DNA from: Ciona intestinalis
Taxonomy: Eukaryota > Chordata > Ascidiacea > Phlebobranchia > Cionidae
Length of the DNA: 64,000 bases
Assembly (NCBI RefSeq): GCF_000224145.3
Contig: NC_020175.2
Coordinates: forward strand, 2,579,278-2,643,277
Direction of reading: 5' to 3'
The position numbers and the translations under genes were made by a program. The first letter of the stretch is position 1, and each line of letters begins with the position of its first letter. Of the stretch, positions 1 to 12,000 are shown one piece after another. The notes beneath the pieces are model-generated. The model was not told the origin of the DNA, did no database searches, and saw only the letters and a list, made by a program, of their open reading frames with translations.

Positions 1-13
1 CTGTAAAATTTGG

Positions 14-143
14 CACAAATAATTTTAAAAAATGGCTTCCCACAAATCATTTTTAAACTTGTCAGTTTGTCACAAATAATTTAGAAAAATGGCATGTCAC
101 AAATCAGTTTTAAACTTGTCACAAATACTTCAGAAATATGGCT
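14..143. repeat. degenerate AT-rich tandem repeat
   Basis: About two and a half imperfect units of roughly 50-57 bp, each carrying cacaaat followed by an A-rich run and atggc. It lies in the ABCD4 intron downstream of the last exon visible here. Confidence 0.6.
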
Positions 144-191
144 ATCAGGTAGTTTAGAAGAGTTTTGCTTTAACTTTAGCTATAGGACCAC

Positions 192-3100
192 CTGTCCACA
201 GATCCACTGTTGCCTTTTAACAAATCAGACAAGCCAACTTCTTCAATGATGGAATAAATATGGTTTCTATTTTCCTCCTCATTAATACCATTTGGAAGAC
301 TGTAGATAGGGTACATTACCTGGAAAATAACCAAAACATATATTACATTGTTATTAGCCTTCAGAAGTTACGACACCGGAATATACACTTACGAGTTACC
401 GTATTTACAATGTTGAGAGTGATTTTTCTGCATGTTTTACAATTTGGACAACAGGTTGTGTAGTAAGTTAAACTAATCGGTCCTATATTGTATCTTGCAT
501 ACATTTAAATGGGTTCTTCTGCTTGTTTTGTATTTGTAACAAAATCTCTTAACATAGCAGATGTGTTTGCTGCTATGTGCAATGTATAAGCTGATAATTT
601 ATAACATGCGTGTCTGATTTAGTTTGGTATATGCTTAGTATAAATTTTCTGTTTGTAATACTGTGTATGGCAATAATACTACCAACACTAAAAATGCTTA
701 ATCAACCTGGTCTTGCAAGGTCCCATCCGTAAGGTAAGGTTTTTGAGGCAAAAACATAACACCTTCTTTGCCAAATTCCAAGAACCTGTTAATAGAACCA
801 GTCTCAACTGGCCATAATCCTGCTAAAACTCGTAAAAGCGAGGTTTTTCCAGCACCGGTTGGACCAGTTATTAAAACATTTTTCCCGTCAGATAAAGAGA
901 TGCTTAGACTTTGCAATAGAGTTGCAGTTTTGTCTGGAGGCGTGACCGAAACCTGCGGAAAGGTAAATTGGATATTGTTCCATGACAAAGCAATATTTAA
1001 ATGCTTTTCAAGGGTTTACTTTATAAACAGCAATTAAACTGACGGTAAATCAATATTCAACAGCGCTAAAAGTATTGAGCCTATTTTTAAACAAATAAAG
1101 AATAAAAATGGAATAAAATACCAGACATATTAGAATAATTGAAATTACTAATTGAACAGGATGATGCCTTACTGGAAGGCTAGAATATTTTGGTTAAATA
1201 AAAAGTTTCGTATTTCTAGAACACCAATTTCAAATATTGCAAAAGATATAGTTCAAAAAAAAGTGAAATAATACACAACCACACAAAAATATTGGATCTT
1301 TATGTAAAAAACTTACACTTTGCAGTTTAAAGAACACGCCATCTCTCTCTGGTTGCTTCGACGCAAAACTAAAAAAAATCACATTTTAACCAACAAGAAG
1401 AATCAGGCTTTTAATAGTATAAAAATATTGCAGCTTGAATCTACTTTATTGAATGAAAAATTTAAACAGCCCAAAGATATTAAGATTAATGTCAGGCTGT
1501 TGGACAAAAATAGTCTTTGTTAAAATAAACAATGCAATTATAGTATCTTAAAACGATTTTAACAGAGAATACGATATATTTCACAGAGAATATGTCTTAG
1601 AAAAGTTTAAAAAAATAAATTTTACATTTTACCAATTCTACAAAGAAACCTCTACCTTTTATCACCGGTTTTATCTCCTACTATCATTGCCTCAACAACT
1701 CTGAATTCTTCTTCTCCAGTTGATTGATCTTTTAAAATATTCTCTTCGTCCGAGTAAGATTCATTCTCGTATGTGAATGAAGAATCTTCTTCTTCTGGAG
1801 GTTGATCCTTGTTTTCCACATCCAAGGATTCAATCAACTGACCAAGTCTGATATCAAATATTAACGGAATATTTGTTTTACAATATTACAGAAAATATTT
1901 GACTATAACCAACTAAAATTGTATAGGAAATATAAGGCAATGATTCAATTTATATTGTGTGATAAAATGTATGATAAACTGATAAAAAACTTCAGTTTTG
2001 ATGCCATTTTTTCTGTATTGCTACACAGTAATAAACGCTACAAAAACTGTTTCCCTTACTTTACAAGGACCCACTTTTCATTGTATATCAAGGAAGCCAA
2101 CTAGTCAACTACATATTTTTTTTACAATCTTTACAAAACTTTTGTGCTACTTACCTTCAATATATGTCATTGGATATTAAATTCATTCTGCTTAATTCTA
2201 TTTTTTTAATAAAAAATAAATGCTATTGTTTTCAGAATGAAAAAAAATGTTTAGTTTATTTAATATTTATTAGTGCCTTTTCAGATATAATGTATTTATT
2301 TAATTAAAATTAAGCTCATATCATATCATAGACCACAACATTTAGAGTAGAAGTGGAACCTACCTGTGTGTATGAGCAGCCATGTCGCCCACAGTACTTG
2401 ACATGTCAATTAATTGAGAGAAGCTGTAGATAAGGTAGATGCAAACAAAGGAGTTCTGTGAGAAAACAATCACATTTATCAAAGTCCAAATTAACCAGAC
2501 CATGTATTATTAAGCACAGCAAATGTTTTGATTTTGTGAACTAGAGATACACATTTTTATAAGGCATATAATAAATCCAACTAAAGTTGTACTGAGTTTT
2601 AAAATGGACTTTTTTTATAAATTTAGTGCATAGATATTTAGACTGTACAATACACAGGAAAACAATGTCAAGTCTTTAAACTGTACTAGCACCGAATTAA
2701 TGCAAAACTTAGTATTAAGATTCAAGCACAAATCTTGTGATGGAATAGAAAATCCCAAACTAACACTTACTTTGCTTATAAGAGCACTTATTTCTTCCGG
2801 AGCCAAGTCGTCATAATTTCCGGCAAATATTGGTATAGCAATAACAAGATAACTAAGGATCCCACCAACATAATCAAATATGTTTACAGCAGAGTTAAGC
2901 CAGAAAGACCAGTTAAATAAAGACATTTGTGTCTTAATGAGCGTACGAAGTTTTTCGTTGCTCTTTGTCTGCTCAGTTTTGCCAGCTCTGTGAAATGCCA
3001 TTGATTCTGCATTCACACGCACTTGGAGGTGCTGGAACCTGTGTTTAAGCAAGAAGTTTTAAAATGTTATGCAGAGAAATGCGTGAACCATTAATAAGCT

Positions 3101-5930
3101 TTGTGTGTTGGCAGTATGTGGTAAAAGTCCACATAAACATAAGAACATATAATGAACAGAAAATAAATTTTAAAATTTTACTCAGATAACATACATATTT
3201 ATATATATTATATTATATATATAAATAACCCTATATTTAATTATAGCTGCAATCTGTATTTGAGCAAGAGCTTTCAAAATGTGATAAAATGATTAAACTA
3301 TTTTATCCATGGGCTTTTGTGTGTTGGCAGTGGGAAAAAAAAAAAAATAAATTCCGAATTTTTTTTGCTATAAAGTTTATAAATTTTTTACCAGGTAACA
3401 TGTTAAACACATGTTTTTGGTGAGTCTGCCTATACTACCATATATATTAAACAAATGAGAGACTATGTCTTACAGATCTTTAGGAGTTTGTGCCCAAATT
3501 TGTCCAAATTATCAGCCACACATAAAAAATGAAAAATTCCCCTATAAAATAATCACCCACAAAGTTACACACTTGGTAACTCGTAAGCTGGCAAAAAGTG
3601 CATAAAATCGAACACCGGTGTTTTATGATTGTCGTTTTCTGGCCTTGCAAGGATAAAGTAAGTTATACTTTACGCATTCTGACCTGAAATCTCCCTCCTT
3701 TACTTCTTGTTCCACTTGGAGCCTGACTATAGGAGCCATGATGATCCGATTGATAAACGTTCCAACAAGAAAATAGATATATATGGTGACCGGCCCAATC
3801 CATGTGGTGCTCACAAAACACTGGTATGAGTAATACACAAGAGTGAATGGAACAACAACTAGTTTTCCACACATTAAACTCCATTCACGGGAAAACTGCT
3901 CAACATCTCTGGTCAACCTCTGATCACTAAAAGAAATGTTTTAGATCAGTTAGGACTTGATAGGAACAGTGTACGCACTAATATACATAACGTGTTAATG
4001 CCTAAGTAAACATAAACAATTTATGGGCAAAATTTGTCACATAGAGCCTTCTGTTCTTATCCCGAAAAGTACTTTATAGGCAATACGAATGGATGAATGA
4101 ATGTAACTTAACTTTATCCTCGCGTGGCCGGAAAACGACAGTCGTTATAACACGGGTTTAACACCTCGTGCCAGCTTACGAGTTACCATGAATGTGCATT
4201 ATCTCAATGATTTTTTTAATGAGTGCTCCCTCATTATGAACCAGGTGACTTGCATAGCATGCTGCATGACTACTGTACCAAGCTGGCTTTACTAAGTAAT
4301 GGCATGTAAACTAAAATTTAGTCAATTTTTTAAACAATGTAAAAACTATCTTATAGATCTTACACATTATCAAGTTTATTATCCAGTACATTCAACTTGT
4401 AGTAATTCATGTTTTTAAAATAATCAAGATGAAGTTTTCCACACAGTGTCTGTCTCCAGGTTAAATATAGGATTTTTGAGATGTATGTAAGACAGCTTTT
4501 CATCTGAAATAAAATTGATGATATCAGTGTTTTTATAGTGAGCTTTGGTAAGTTTACTATGTACTTGTACTTTGCACTGTACATACAGTCAGGTTAATCT
4601 TTGCAAGTTAAATACACTGGTGCAAAAACCTTAATGTTTTAAACAAGGATTAAACTTAAAATGGAAACCTTACTGCTCTTATAAACATACCGAAAGCAAC
4701 AGACCAATAATTTGATTGCCAACCGAAAGTTCTAATTCTAATTTTAAATTTTGAATGCTACTTTTTTAATCAATTTCCTTATTTCGTTACCCAAAATACT
4801 TCCTTTTTACATCTTGTTCATGACTCTAGTAAAATTAGACTAAACTCTCTTAAAACAAAAACTAGTCATGCAATTACAGTTGAATGAAATATATAAATTT
4901 TATTATGCTTTAATCAACTTGATTAGATCAAATATATAAAGTATTATTTACAAAAGAGGGGTCTTGAGTCTCGATCAAAAACCACCTAGCTGAACCACTG
5001 AATATGACACATTATTTCAATCTTACACCACTCATCTGTCTTCAGGCCATAGCATGCATGCTGATTGTTAACAAAGTAGAAAGTAGCTTACCAAAGCATT
5101 GAGAACAATTATTAGAATAGAATAAACAGCAAGCTGTGGAAAAGTTTCAGCATCTTTTGCTCCAAGAACTGTAAAATATTTGGAAGGAACAAGACCAGCA
5201 GCATAGATCACGAATTGCACTGAAATAAATACCAATTATATTAATATTACAGCCATCAATGAATTGAGATAATTTTATGGTATGTATGAAATGGTATCCA
5301 TATCACATTTAAATAATATAGGCCAACTAATGTATCAAACACCGCTGGTTTTGTGAAAGAAACAAACATTAAAAATGGTATTAAAAAAGATTTATGCGAG
5401 GGTGGGGGAAGATGGGAGACCTTTAGCACATAATCCTGATCGTGGTTTAAAAAATTTACACGGTCTATGAAAATCGTGAGAATACAGATTCATAATTATT
5501 TGAATGTTCTTTGTTTACTACCAAATGGAATGAGAAAATGAAATAAAAGGGTGTCCCATTTTTCCCCACCACACCATTAAAAAAAAATATTTAAAAACAA
5601 ATCTGTTAAAAAATCATAAATGAATAAATAGCAATGATTCATCCCTATCTAGCAGAGACAAGTCAGATGTTATAACAGGCAGCTCAATACACCTAATGTT
5701 CACTAACTCGTCACTCGTGCAAGGACAGGCACATAAAAAAGGCCTTCAACAAATTACATGGCATTTAGTTAACTTATAAACTGTACATATAACTTACAAA
5801 GCAGAGATAGCACAGTAAAGATGACGAATATCACAGTTGCACGGGAATTCCAACGCTGGAAAATTATGCCTAATATTTTCCAAAGTCGGCGAAAAAATAC
5901 AAGTCCAAGTCTTGGGACTTCGTTTTCCAT
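192..5930 (-). CDS. ABCD4: ABCD4-type half ABC transporter (3' partial)
   Basis: Half transporter of the ABCD family; ABCD4 in vertebrates works with LMBRD1 in cobalamin export from lysosomes. Exons on the minus strand: 5798-5930, 5092-5219, 4364-4503, 3684-3926, 2771-3038, 2364-2455, 1656-1847, 707-1003, 192-319. The start is the first ATG (5930), because the upstream open frame has no ATG. The N-terminal two thirds is the membrane domain: [23 protein letters not shown] and [11 protein letters not shown] align well with vertebrate ABCD4. Exon 7 is an acidic linker. Exon 8 has Walker A (GPTGAGKTS) and the Q-loop region ([12 protein letters not shown]); exon 9 continues with [11 protein letters not shown]. 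The signature motif, Walker B and stop lie left of the window. All joins are phase-consistent except exon 7 to 8, where the donor at 1656 gives the wrong phase, so an alternative donor or a small missed exon is likely. About 540 of an expected ~600 residues are present. Confidence 0.93.
3490..3669 (+). mobile_element. SINE, 5'-truncated (family B)
   Basis: Tail portion of the tRNA-headed SINE seen whole at 13451-13707, ending in ggataaagtaagtta. It stops about 15 bp short of the donor of ABCD4 exon 4 and is antisense to that gene. Confidence 0.75.
4086..4215 (-). mobile_element. SINE fragment (family B)
   Basis: Tail part of the same SINE in reverse, beginning at an (atga)n stretch and running through cctcgcgtggccgg to gcttacgagttacc. 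It lies in ABCD4 intron 3. Confidence 0.7.
5398..5577 (+). mobile_element. MITE copy 1 (family A)
   Basis: First of about 30 copies of a ~170-200 bp element with ~28 bp terminal inverted repeats of the type tagtagggtggggaagatgg, usually bordered by TATA. The internal core carries cctgatcgtgttttaaac and tttgtttactaccaaatgg. Here 'plus' means that core reads left to right. No coding capacity. It resembles the abundant Ciona MITEs in the literature; I cannot confirm the family name. This copy is in ABCD4 intron 1. Confidence 0.85.
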
Positions 5931-6456
5931 CTTACTGCAGCACCGTAAACCTTTGCTTGCCCTATTTCCTGGTTTGAGAGACACTTTATAAATAGGGACA
6001 AGATTCTAACTCAAATTAGTTACGACTGTTGATTTCACTGCCTTGACGATTGTCCGATTTCTGCAAGCAAAGCTTTGTTTACATTTTACAAAAGTGCAAA
6101 GTTCAACAACATCCTTCGCGCTTTCTCAGCAAAACTCGAGTGAGGCCGACACATGGGCCGCTCTTGTTTTATACCCAAACTACCGAACCGTTACAATTCC
6201 CGGGGTTGAAAAAGAGATCGTATCAACTGATTTAGCTTGATAAAAAAACCTCTACGCAGATGTAAATTTTTGATTACTTACGAAATAATAAATCATAAAC
6301 GTACATTGCCGATATAAAAATGCAACATGTTTTTTTTTCATTCGTGGGGCTTTCCCATCCGAATTCTTACCAGTTTAGGATTTATGATACCAAAATGGTA
6401 TTACTCATAAAAAAAGTTTCTAAAACTGTGATACACGAACAAATTAAAATAAAAAC

Positions 6457-6462
6457 TTTATT
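6457..6462 (-). terminator. polyadenylation signal of EXOSC5
   Basis: AATAAA on the minus strand, about 16 nt past the EXOSC5 stop codon. This implies a very short 3' UTR unless a later signal is used. Confidence 0.55.
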
Positions 6463-6477
6463 AGAGAACAAAAGCGA

Positions 6478-7889
6478 TTAAAGTTCCAATCCAGCAGCCA
6501 CTTTTTGAGTTACAGAGTCTCTAAAAAACTTTAAAACTTCTTCAGTAGCTTCTTTCGCAGCTTTTAAACAACGTTCGTGCTGCTTCGGCAGCAGAGGGCC
6601 CTGTGAGTGCATGCAAAGAAGGTTCTTATTGACACTATCAAATACAAATGTGAGGATAGAAAATGATTCGGACTCTTCTTTTATTGTTGGGTTAATAATA
6701 AGCACATCCGTTGCATCTTCTAACTCGCTCTCGCTTTCCTTCCTTAAAGCAACAGTGACAGCAACTGGTAAATGTTTCATGGACACACCGGCATCTTGAA
6801 GTGCCACGCACACTGCATTAATGGCACAGGAGAGTAACTGTAAATATAAACAAAAATGATAATATTATTAATAACTTTATTTGTCAAAACAACAAGTGTT
6901 AAAACAAGCTTTTTGTTAAAAATGCATTTACATTTAATTGAATGAAAATAAGCAAGGTCGCTACACCTAGCAGACAAACCAAATAATTCAAAAAAAAAAA
7001 CACCTAAATAAAGCACAGTGTGATTGAAATTAGCACAAATTAAGTAGTTAATGTTAAAACACATTGCTCTGTAATATATTAAAGGCACATTTAATATTAA
7101 ACACAGCATACCGATCCTTGGTCTTGCATAATCTGTACAATTATGGCAAATGCAGTTCTTGGATGAAGGGCAAGCATTATAGCATTCTCACAAACTCCTT
7201 GTACAAAACGCTCCAAATATTTTTCATTGACAGTAGGACTGCCGAGTTTTGGGCGAAAATCTACTTCAACCAACGCTTTGTCAATTTCTTGTTTGGTTTC
7301 TTTCAGGTCACCGGGACCATACACTGCTACCATGACCGAGGTCTCACCTGTGAAAATTGACGCAATTGACCGATTAATACCAACAGACGGACAATAATAA
7401 TAATATGGGTGTAATTTTTTAACAGAATTGGAAGTGTACTTTGTAAGGTTAGAAGTAGGGCAGTAAATTATCCTTTGTTCATGTAAATAAATGTAACACT
7501 TTCTTTCATACAGTATTTTGTCATGGTTGATGGTTCAAAGTTATATTTTAAAGTTTTTAAAACAAATGCAGTATACCAAATATAATGTATAAAATAACAA
7601 ATCAACAATAAGCAGTCTCAGAAGTGTATAAAAAAGTAAAATATTAGATAAAAAGAACGCCCATTTATTTGTGTATCGCATCGCAGCTCCACAAGCTGTA
7701 ACACAAGCGTCTGCATTTTATACACCTCATGTATATACATGAGTTTTGGAAAGTTGAAGGTAAAAAAATTATATTACCCTGAGAATAGAAAGCAGACCCA
7801 TCTGCATTCTTCAATGCATTCATCTCGCATTGAAATTTAGAAGTTGGTGGTTGTTCCACAACCTCATGCATATCATCTTTCATTATCAT
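6478..7889 (-). CDS. EXOSC5: exosome complex component RRP46 (EXOSC5)
   Basis: Non-catalytic RNase PH-like subunit of the ring of the RNA exosome, which processes and degrades RNA in nucleolus, nucleus and cytoplasm. Three exons: 7778-7889, 7112-7347, 6478-6837; joins are phase-consistent and give 235 aa, the same length as I recall for human EXOSC5. Diagnostic stretches are NADGSAFYSQG, VAVYGPGDLKE, VDFRPKLGSP, LHPRTAFAIIVQ, DAGVSMKHL and FVFDSVNKNLL. The start is the ATG at 7889, the first Met of MIMKDDM. A 3' splice site (attgttag) lies 14 nt upstream, in the position expected for a trans-spliced leader. The gene lies between ABCD4 and DDX54, all on the minus strand. Confidence 0.96.
6855..6987 (-). 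repeat. interspersed repeat family C, partial
   Basis: Carries the head of family C (ggtcgctacacctagc at the right) and its ATT-rich tail at the left. It lies in EXOSC5 intron 2 and begins close to the exon 3 acceptor. Family C looks like the 3' part of a non-LTR element (LINE or SINE); no reverse transcriptase is present. Confidence 0.65.
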
Positions 7890-8200
7890 TATATAACATA
7901 CATCTAACAATACCTGAACAGATATACAACTGATGTATAATTTTTTTTGACAATAAATAGTGTTTTTTTAGAATTTAAACTCGTGTATATTGCCTATTTA
8001 TCCTCACAACTTCATAGATTATAACACAGGTATTCGATTATCCTTTCATAAAACGCATTTTATCCAAATTTAATTCTTTTTACAATTCTGGTTTCACCAA
8101 TATGCAGACTTCAGAACTTTTTCTGCAAAAAACAGATTTGTTTTAAAATGTTAGCTTGGTTTAAACAAGACTTGATTATGATAGGCCTACCAGCAGAATA

Positions 8201-8399
8201 TATATAGAGGGTGGGGGAAGATGGGACACCTTTGGAAAATAATATCCAGATATCCTAAACGTGTTTTAAACAATTATTAACAGTTCATGGGAATCATGAG
8301 AATTTAGTTTTATATTTCTTTAAATGTTCTTTGTTTACTACTAAATGGGATGAGAAAATAGAGTTAAAAAGTGTCCTATCTTCCCCCATCCTACTGTAT
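8201..8399 (+). mobile_element. MITE copy 2 (family A)
   Basis: Nearly full-length, both inverted ends visible, bordered by tatata at the left. It lies between EXOSC5 and DDX54. Confidence 0.85.
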
Positions 8400-8818
8400 T
8401 ACAGCAAAACTTACATGGACAGGACTTTCGGGATTCCTTATCTACTTGTAAGATTTTCTTTTCCGGATCTTTTTATATTTGTTCAAGCCACCTTAAACTA
8501 AAATTGACAAACTTTACACCCTAGCTCTGTGAACCGATTTGTCAGTTTAGCAAAAAGAATACATTTGCACCAATGTTTCACCATACTATAGTGATTTTTT
8601 GTATAGATCTTAACTATCCACATATTCAAAAGGTGAAAATTTGGTTCTTAACCAAACTTGTTAAACCCAGATCCTGTTTTTAACAGTAAGGCTGTATCTG
8701 GTCAGTATTTTTAACGTTTCCAAAAAGCCTATATGAGCCAAAGGTTAAGAACCACTGCTATCTAAACAGTTGCACAAAGGAAATAACCCAACTTTGGAGA
8801 AACAAGCAAGAAATAGTA

Positions 8819-8950
8819 AAGGTGGCTGTACATAGTATCCGGCGTGCGAATTCGCATGCGAAGTCGTATGCAAACTCGTGTCCAATTCCGCATGCGGCAG
8901 CGAAATCCAGACAAAACGGACAAATTCAGGATACTGTGTACATCCACCTT
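8819..8950. mobile_element. small MITE of a different family
   Basis: A ~132 bp element with 22 bp terminal inverted repeats that differ at two positions (left aaggtggctgtacatagtat; right the complement, ending catccacctt). The interior is CpG-rich with repeated gcatgcg. It is unrelated to family A and lies in the EXOSC5-DDX54 spacer. Confidence 0.7.
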
Positions 8951-9006
8951 AATGTGGAAATAAAACAAGAAGTACAATTTTTAGAATAAGTGTTTTATGA
9001 TAAATT

Positions 9007-12000
9007 TCATCTTCTGCCTTTTGGTTTTCTTCTTTTTTGTTGATTTTTCTTTTTTTGCGCTTGCAATTTACGCTGCTTTAAAATTTGTTCTGGTCGTTTT
9101 AGTTCAGATTTTATTTTAGAGTTTGAATTTTGTTGCTTTCCGCTTAGTCTCCTATTTTGACCAGCTGTAAAATAGAAATTTTATGTGTAAATTTTATGTA
9201 GCTGTAAAATAAAAAAGTACACATACTCGAAGCCCACACTTTCTAAAACAGTAACAGTTATTATAAAACTTGAACTGTACATTGTTTTATTCCAAAAAAA
9301 AATTATTAAAATTAAAGAAACTAAAATTATCTTGGTTTTTATCCTCATTAACACAAAGAAACTTTAAATTACATAAAAATTCTAAACCACAAAAAATCTA
9401 AGATTTTAGTCATTTTAAATATTACACATTAAAAACCCTTAAAAATTGTGCCATTAGTTTTCACTTTAGAACAATTTTATGTTAATCCACCTAATTTCAA
9501 TGCTGCAGACCTTACAAAATGTAAAAAATCACAACAACTAGAAGTCTAAGATTTTAGTTACTTTTAAAAATATTAAACACATTAAAAACCCTTAAAAATT
9601 TTGACATTAGTTTTCATTTTAGAACAATTTTACATGAATCCATTCAATGGCAATGCTGCAAAGGTTACAAATAAAAAATCCACAACTTTAAAGACTCAAA
9701 CCTCTCCATCTTCCACTTGTTCCATCCCCAGTATAGACTTCTTCATCACGATCAGCCAACTTGGTCTTCTTCTTCCACTCTTGGTATATGTTCTTCTTGT
9801 AAGTGGAGGATATAAGGGCACCGCTCTCAGTCCTGATCTTCTTCTTAGGAGCAGTTGGTCCCGCATCCTGAGCATTGACGAACCTCTTCTTCTTCCGATC
9901 CCAAACTTTTCTTTGCATTTTTTGTTGGCGGAGCTGGCGAGTTTAAAAAATATAAAGAGTAAATTGTTTTGTAATTTTTCACCAAGTTTAATGAAAATAA
10001 CCACCGCTATAAACCCAAGTAAAGCAATTGTTCATGCCTACGCACATTTTTTTTACAGAAATTTAAATATTTTGAATGAGTTAAAACATAAAAACAAACA
10101 AGAATGTTGAGCCTTTTTCATCTTATTTTTTCTTTGTTGATCAAGTTTTTAAAAAAAAATTACAAAGCTGCATTAAATGATCAATGAACAATTGTATAAA
10201 AATTGTGAACCCCAGCTTTAAAGATTAAAATTAGGTATTTATAAATCAAAGAAACTTTAAACTGACTGTTTTATCTTCATCTCCGATAAGATCCAATGTC
10301 ACGTTTGAAGCTTCCTTTGCAAAGTTAGTTCGACCGTTACCGATGCTCAAACTGAAAAATAGGTATATACACTTTTTATTATATTTTGTATTGTCATTTT
10401 TTCTGTAATGTATATATTTTATTAACCAAATAAGCGTTTTTAATTTAAATATTATTAAATAAACCCATCTGATGGTAACTTGTTATTTATGTAAAATGAT
10501 TGCACTATTATAATTTATAACAACATGAATATGAAGTACTAGTATATCCCAATACAATACTCCAAAATGACCAACAAGTTAAGACAATACTGCCAAACCT
10601 TTCAACCTGCGGGCTACTTTAGTTGAAATTTTTTTGACTATTGAAGTAAAATAATTAAAATAAAATATAAAATACAATTTGTATAAACAATTAGCTCCAT
10701 TATCGTGATATAAAAATAACAGAACCCACCCCGCTTCTGTGTTATGATCTTTCGGTTTATAGTCGATGTAGAATTCGGAATCCTTAAAATCTTTAGCTGT
10801 TCGTTTTTTCTTCTTCTTTTTCTTCATCTCAGTAAACTCTCTGATATTGTTGGTAGGTCGGACTATTTTTGAGAACGTATTCTGCAAAAATTTTAAAATA
10901 TTGTTACACTGTTCATATTTGGCAAAGTTATTGAACTTTCCAAAGGTATTAAACAATAAAAAAAAAAGTAAAAATGTAAGCATTCCTTGCACAGTAAAGA
11001 TATTTTTAAAAAGATGTGATCAAATTTTAGCCTTTTATTAACAATTTAACACGATTTTAACGGAAATTGTAAAAAAACAGCCATAATATAAACAACCACT
11101 TTACTATTTTTATCCTTTTAAGATGAAAAATTTCAAAACTATATTCTGCACTCTTTGAACATCCCCTTCTTCTTGAAAGTTTTAAAAAAAAAGGAAATGG
11201 AAAATTCACTGACCTTGAGATCTTCTTCTTCCTCTTCGTTAACAACTTCCGGAATATTCTCCTTGACCTGAAGAGCTGACACCTCATCCTTCTCAGCGAG
11301 CTTCCTCAGTTTCTGTTGATGTTTCTCAACAAACTTGACATGCCTCTTCCTGGTCTTCTTCATAACATATGAACCCGTGCTCTTTGCTGTTGCCCCAATT
11401 TCAAAGATTGTCTTGAAGAAAATTAAAAAAAAAAAAAAAATTAAAAAAAATTTTCAGTGAACACAGAAAATATAAATTAAAAAAAAATTAAACTAAAAAA
11501 CACTTGTGCATGCGGAAAATATTAATTATTAAAGTACTAAAATGCTAATGCTATCAGCTGTTATTCTCTTGCTGTGTTCTTTTATGTTTATATGCATGTG
11601 AGATCCTACAGTGATACACCCCACGGAGGTCGGAAATAGAAGGTAGGCAGCAAGGGCTTTAAGAGTAATAAATAAAAAATTTCCTTAATTTTTTTTCTTC
11701 TAAACACATATGCTAGACATCTACTAGTACTAACATAAAAAAAGCTGTCATATTAAGTCTCTTTCTGTTACAAGTGGATCAGGTGGTACTATTACCCTTC
11801 AAGTTTATGCAAATGACTAGAGAACATTGTTGTTGCCTTGAAAAAAAAGATAGGTATCATATTGAAAAGTTTATATTTCAGTCTAACAACACATTTATAT
11901 AGTTTTATGTTTATTTTAGACAATATTATTTGGTTTATATTTCAGGGTTTGCAAAATTAAGCTTAGAATTAAATAATCTTTGTAAGAATTTTAAACTTAC

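Noticed and set aside
5931-5984. N-terminal extension of ABCD4
   Set aside because: The frame is open but has no ATG; the first ATG (5930) agrees with the family's N-terminus and a splice acceptor lies just before it.
9601-10110. 169-residue plus-strand open frame
   Set aside because: Overlaps DDX54 exon 16 in antisense and runs into introns on both sides.
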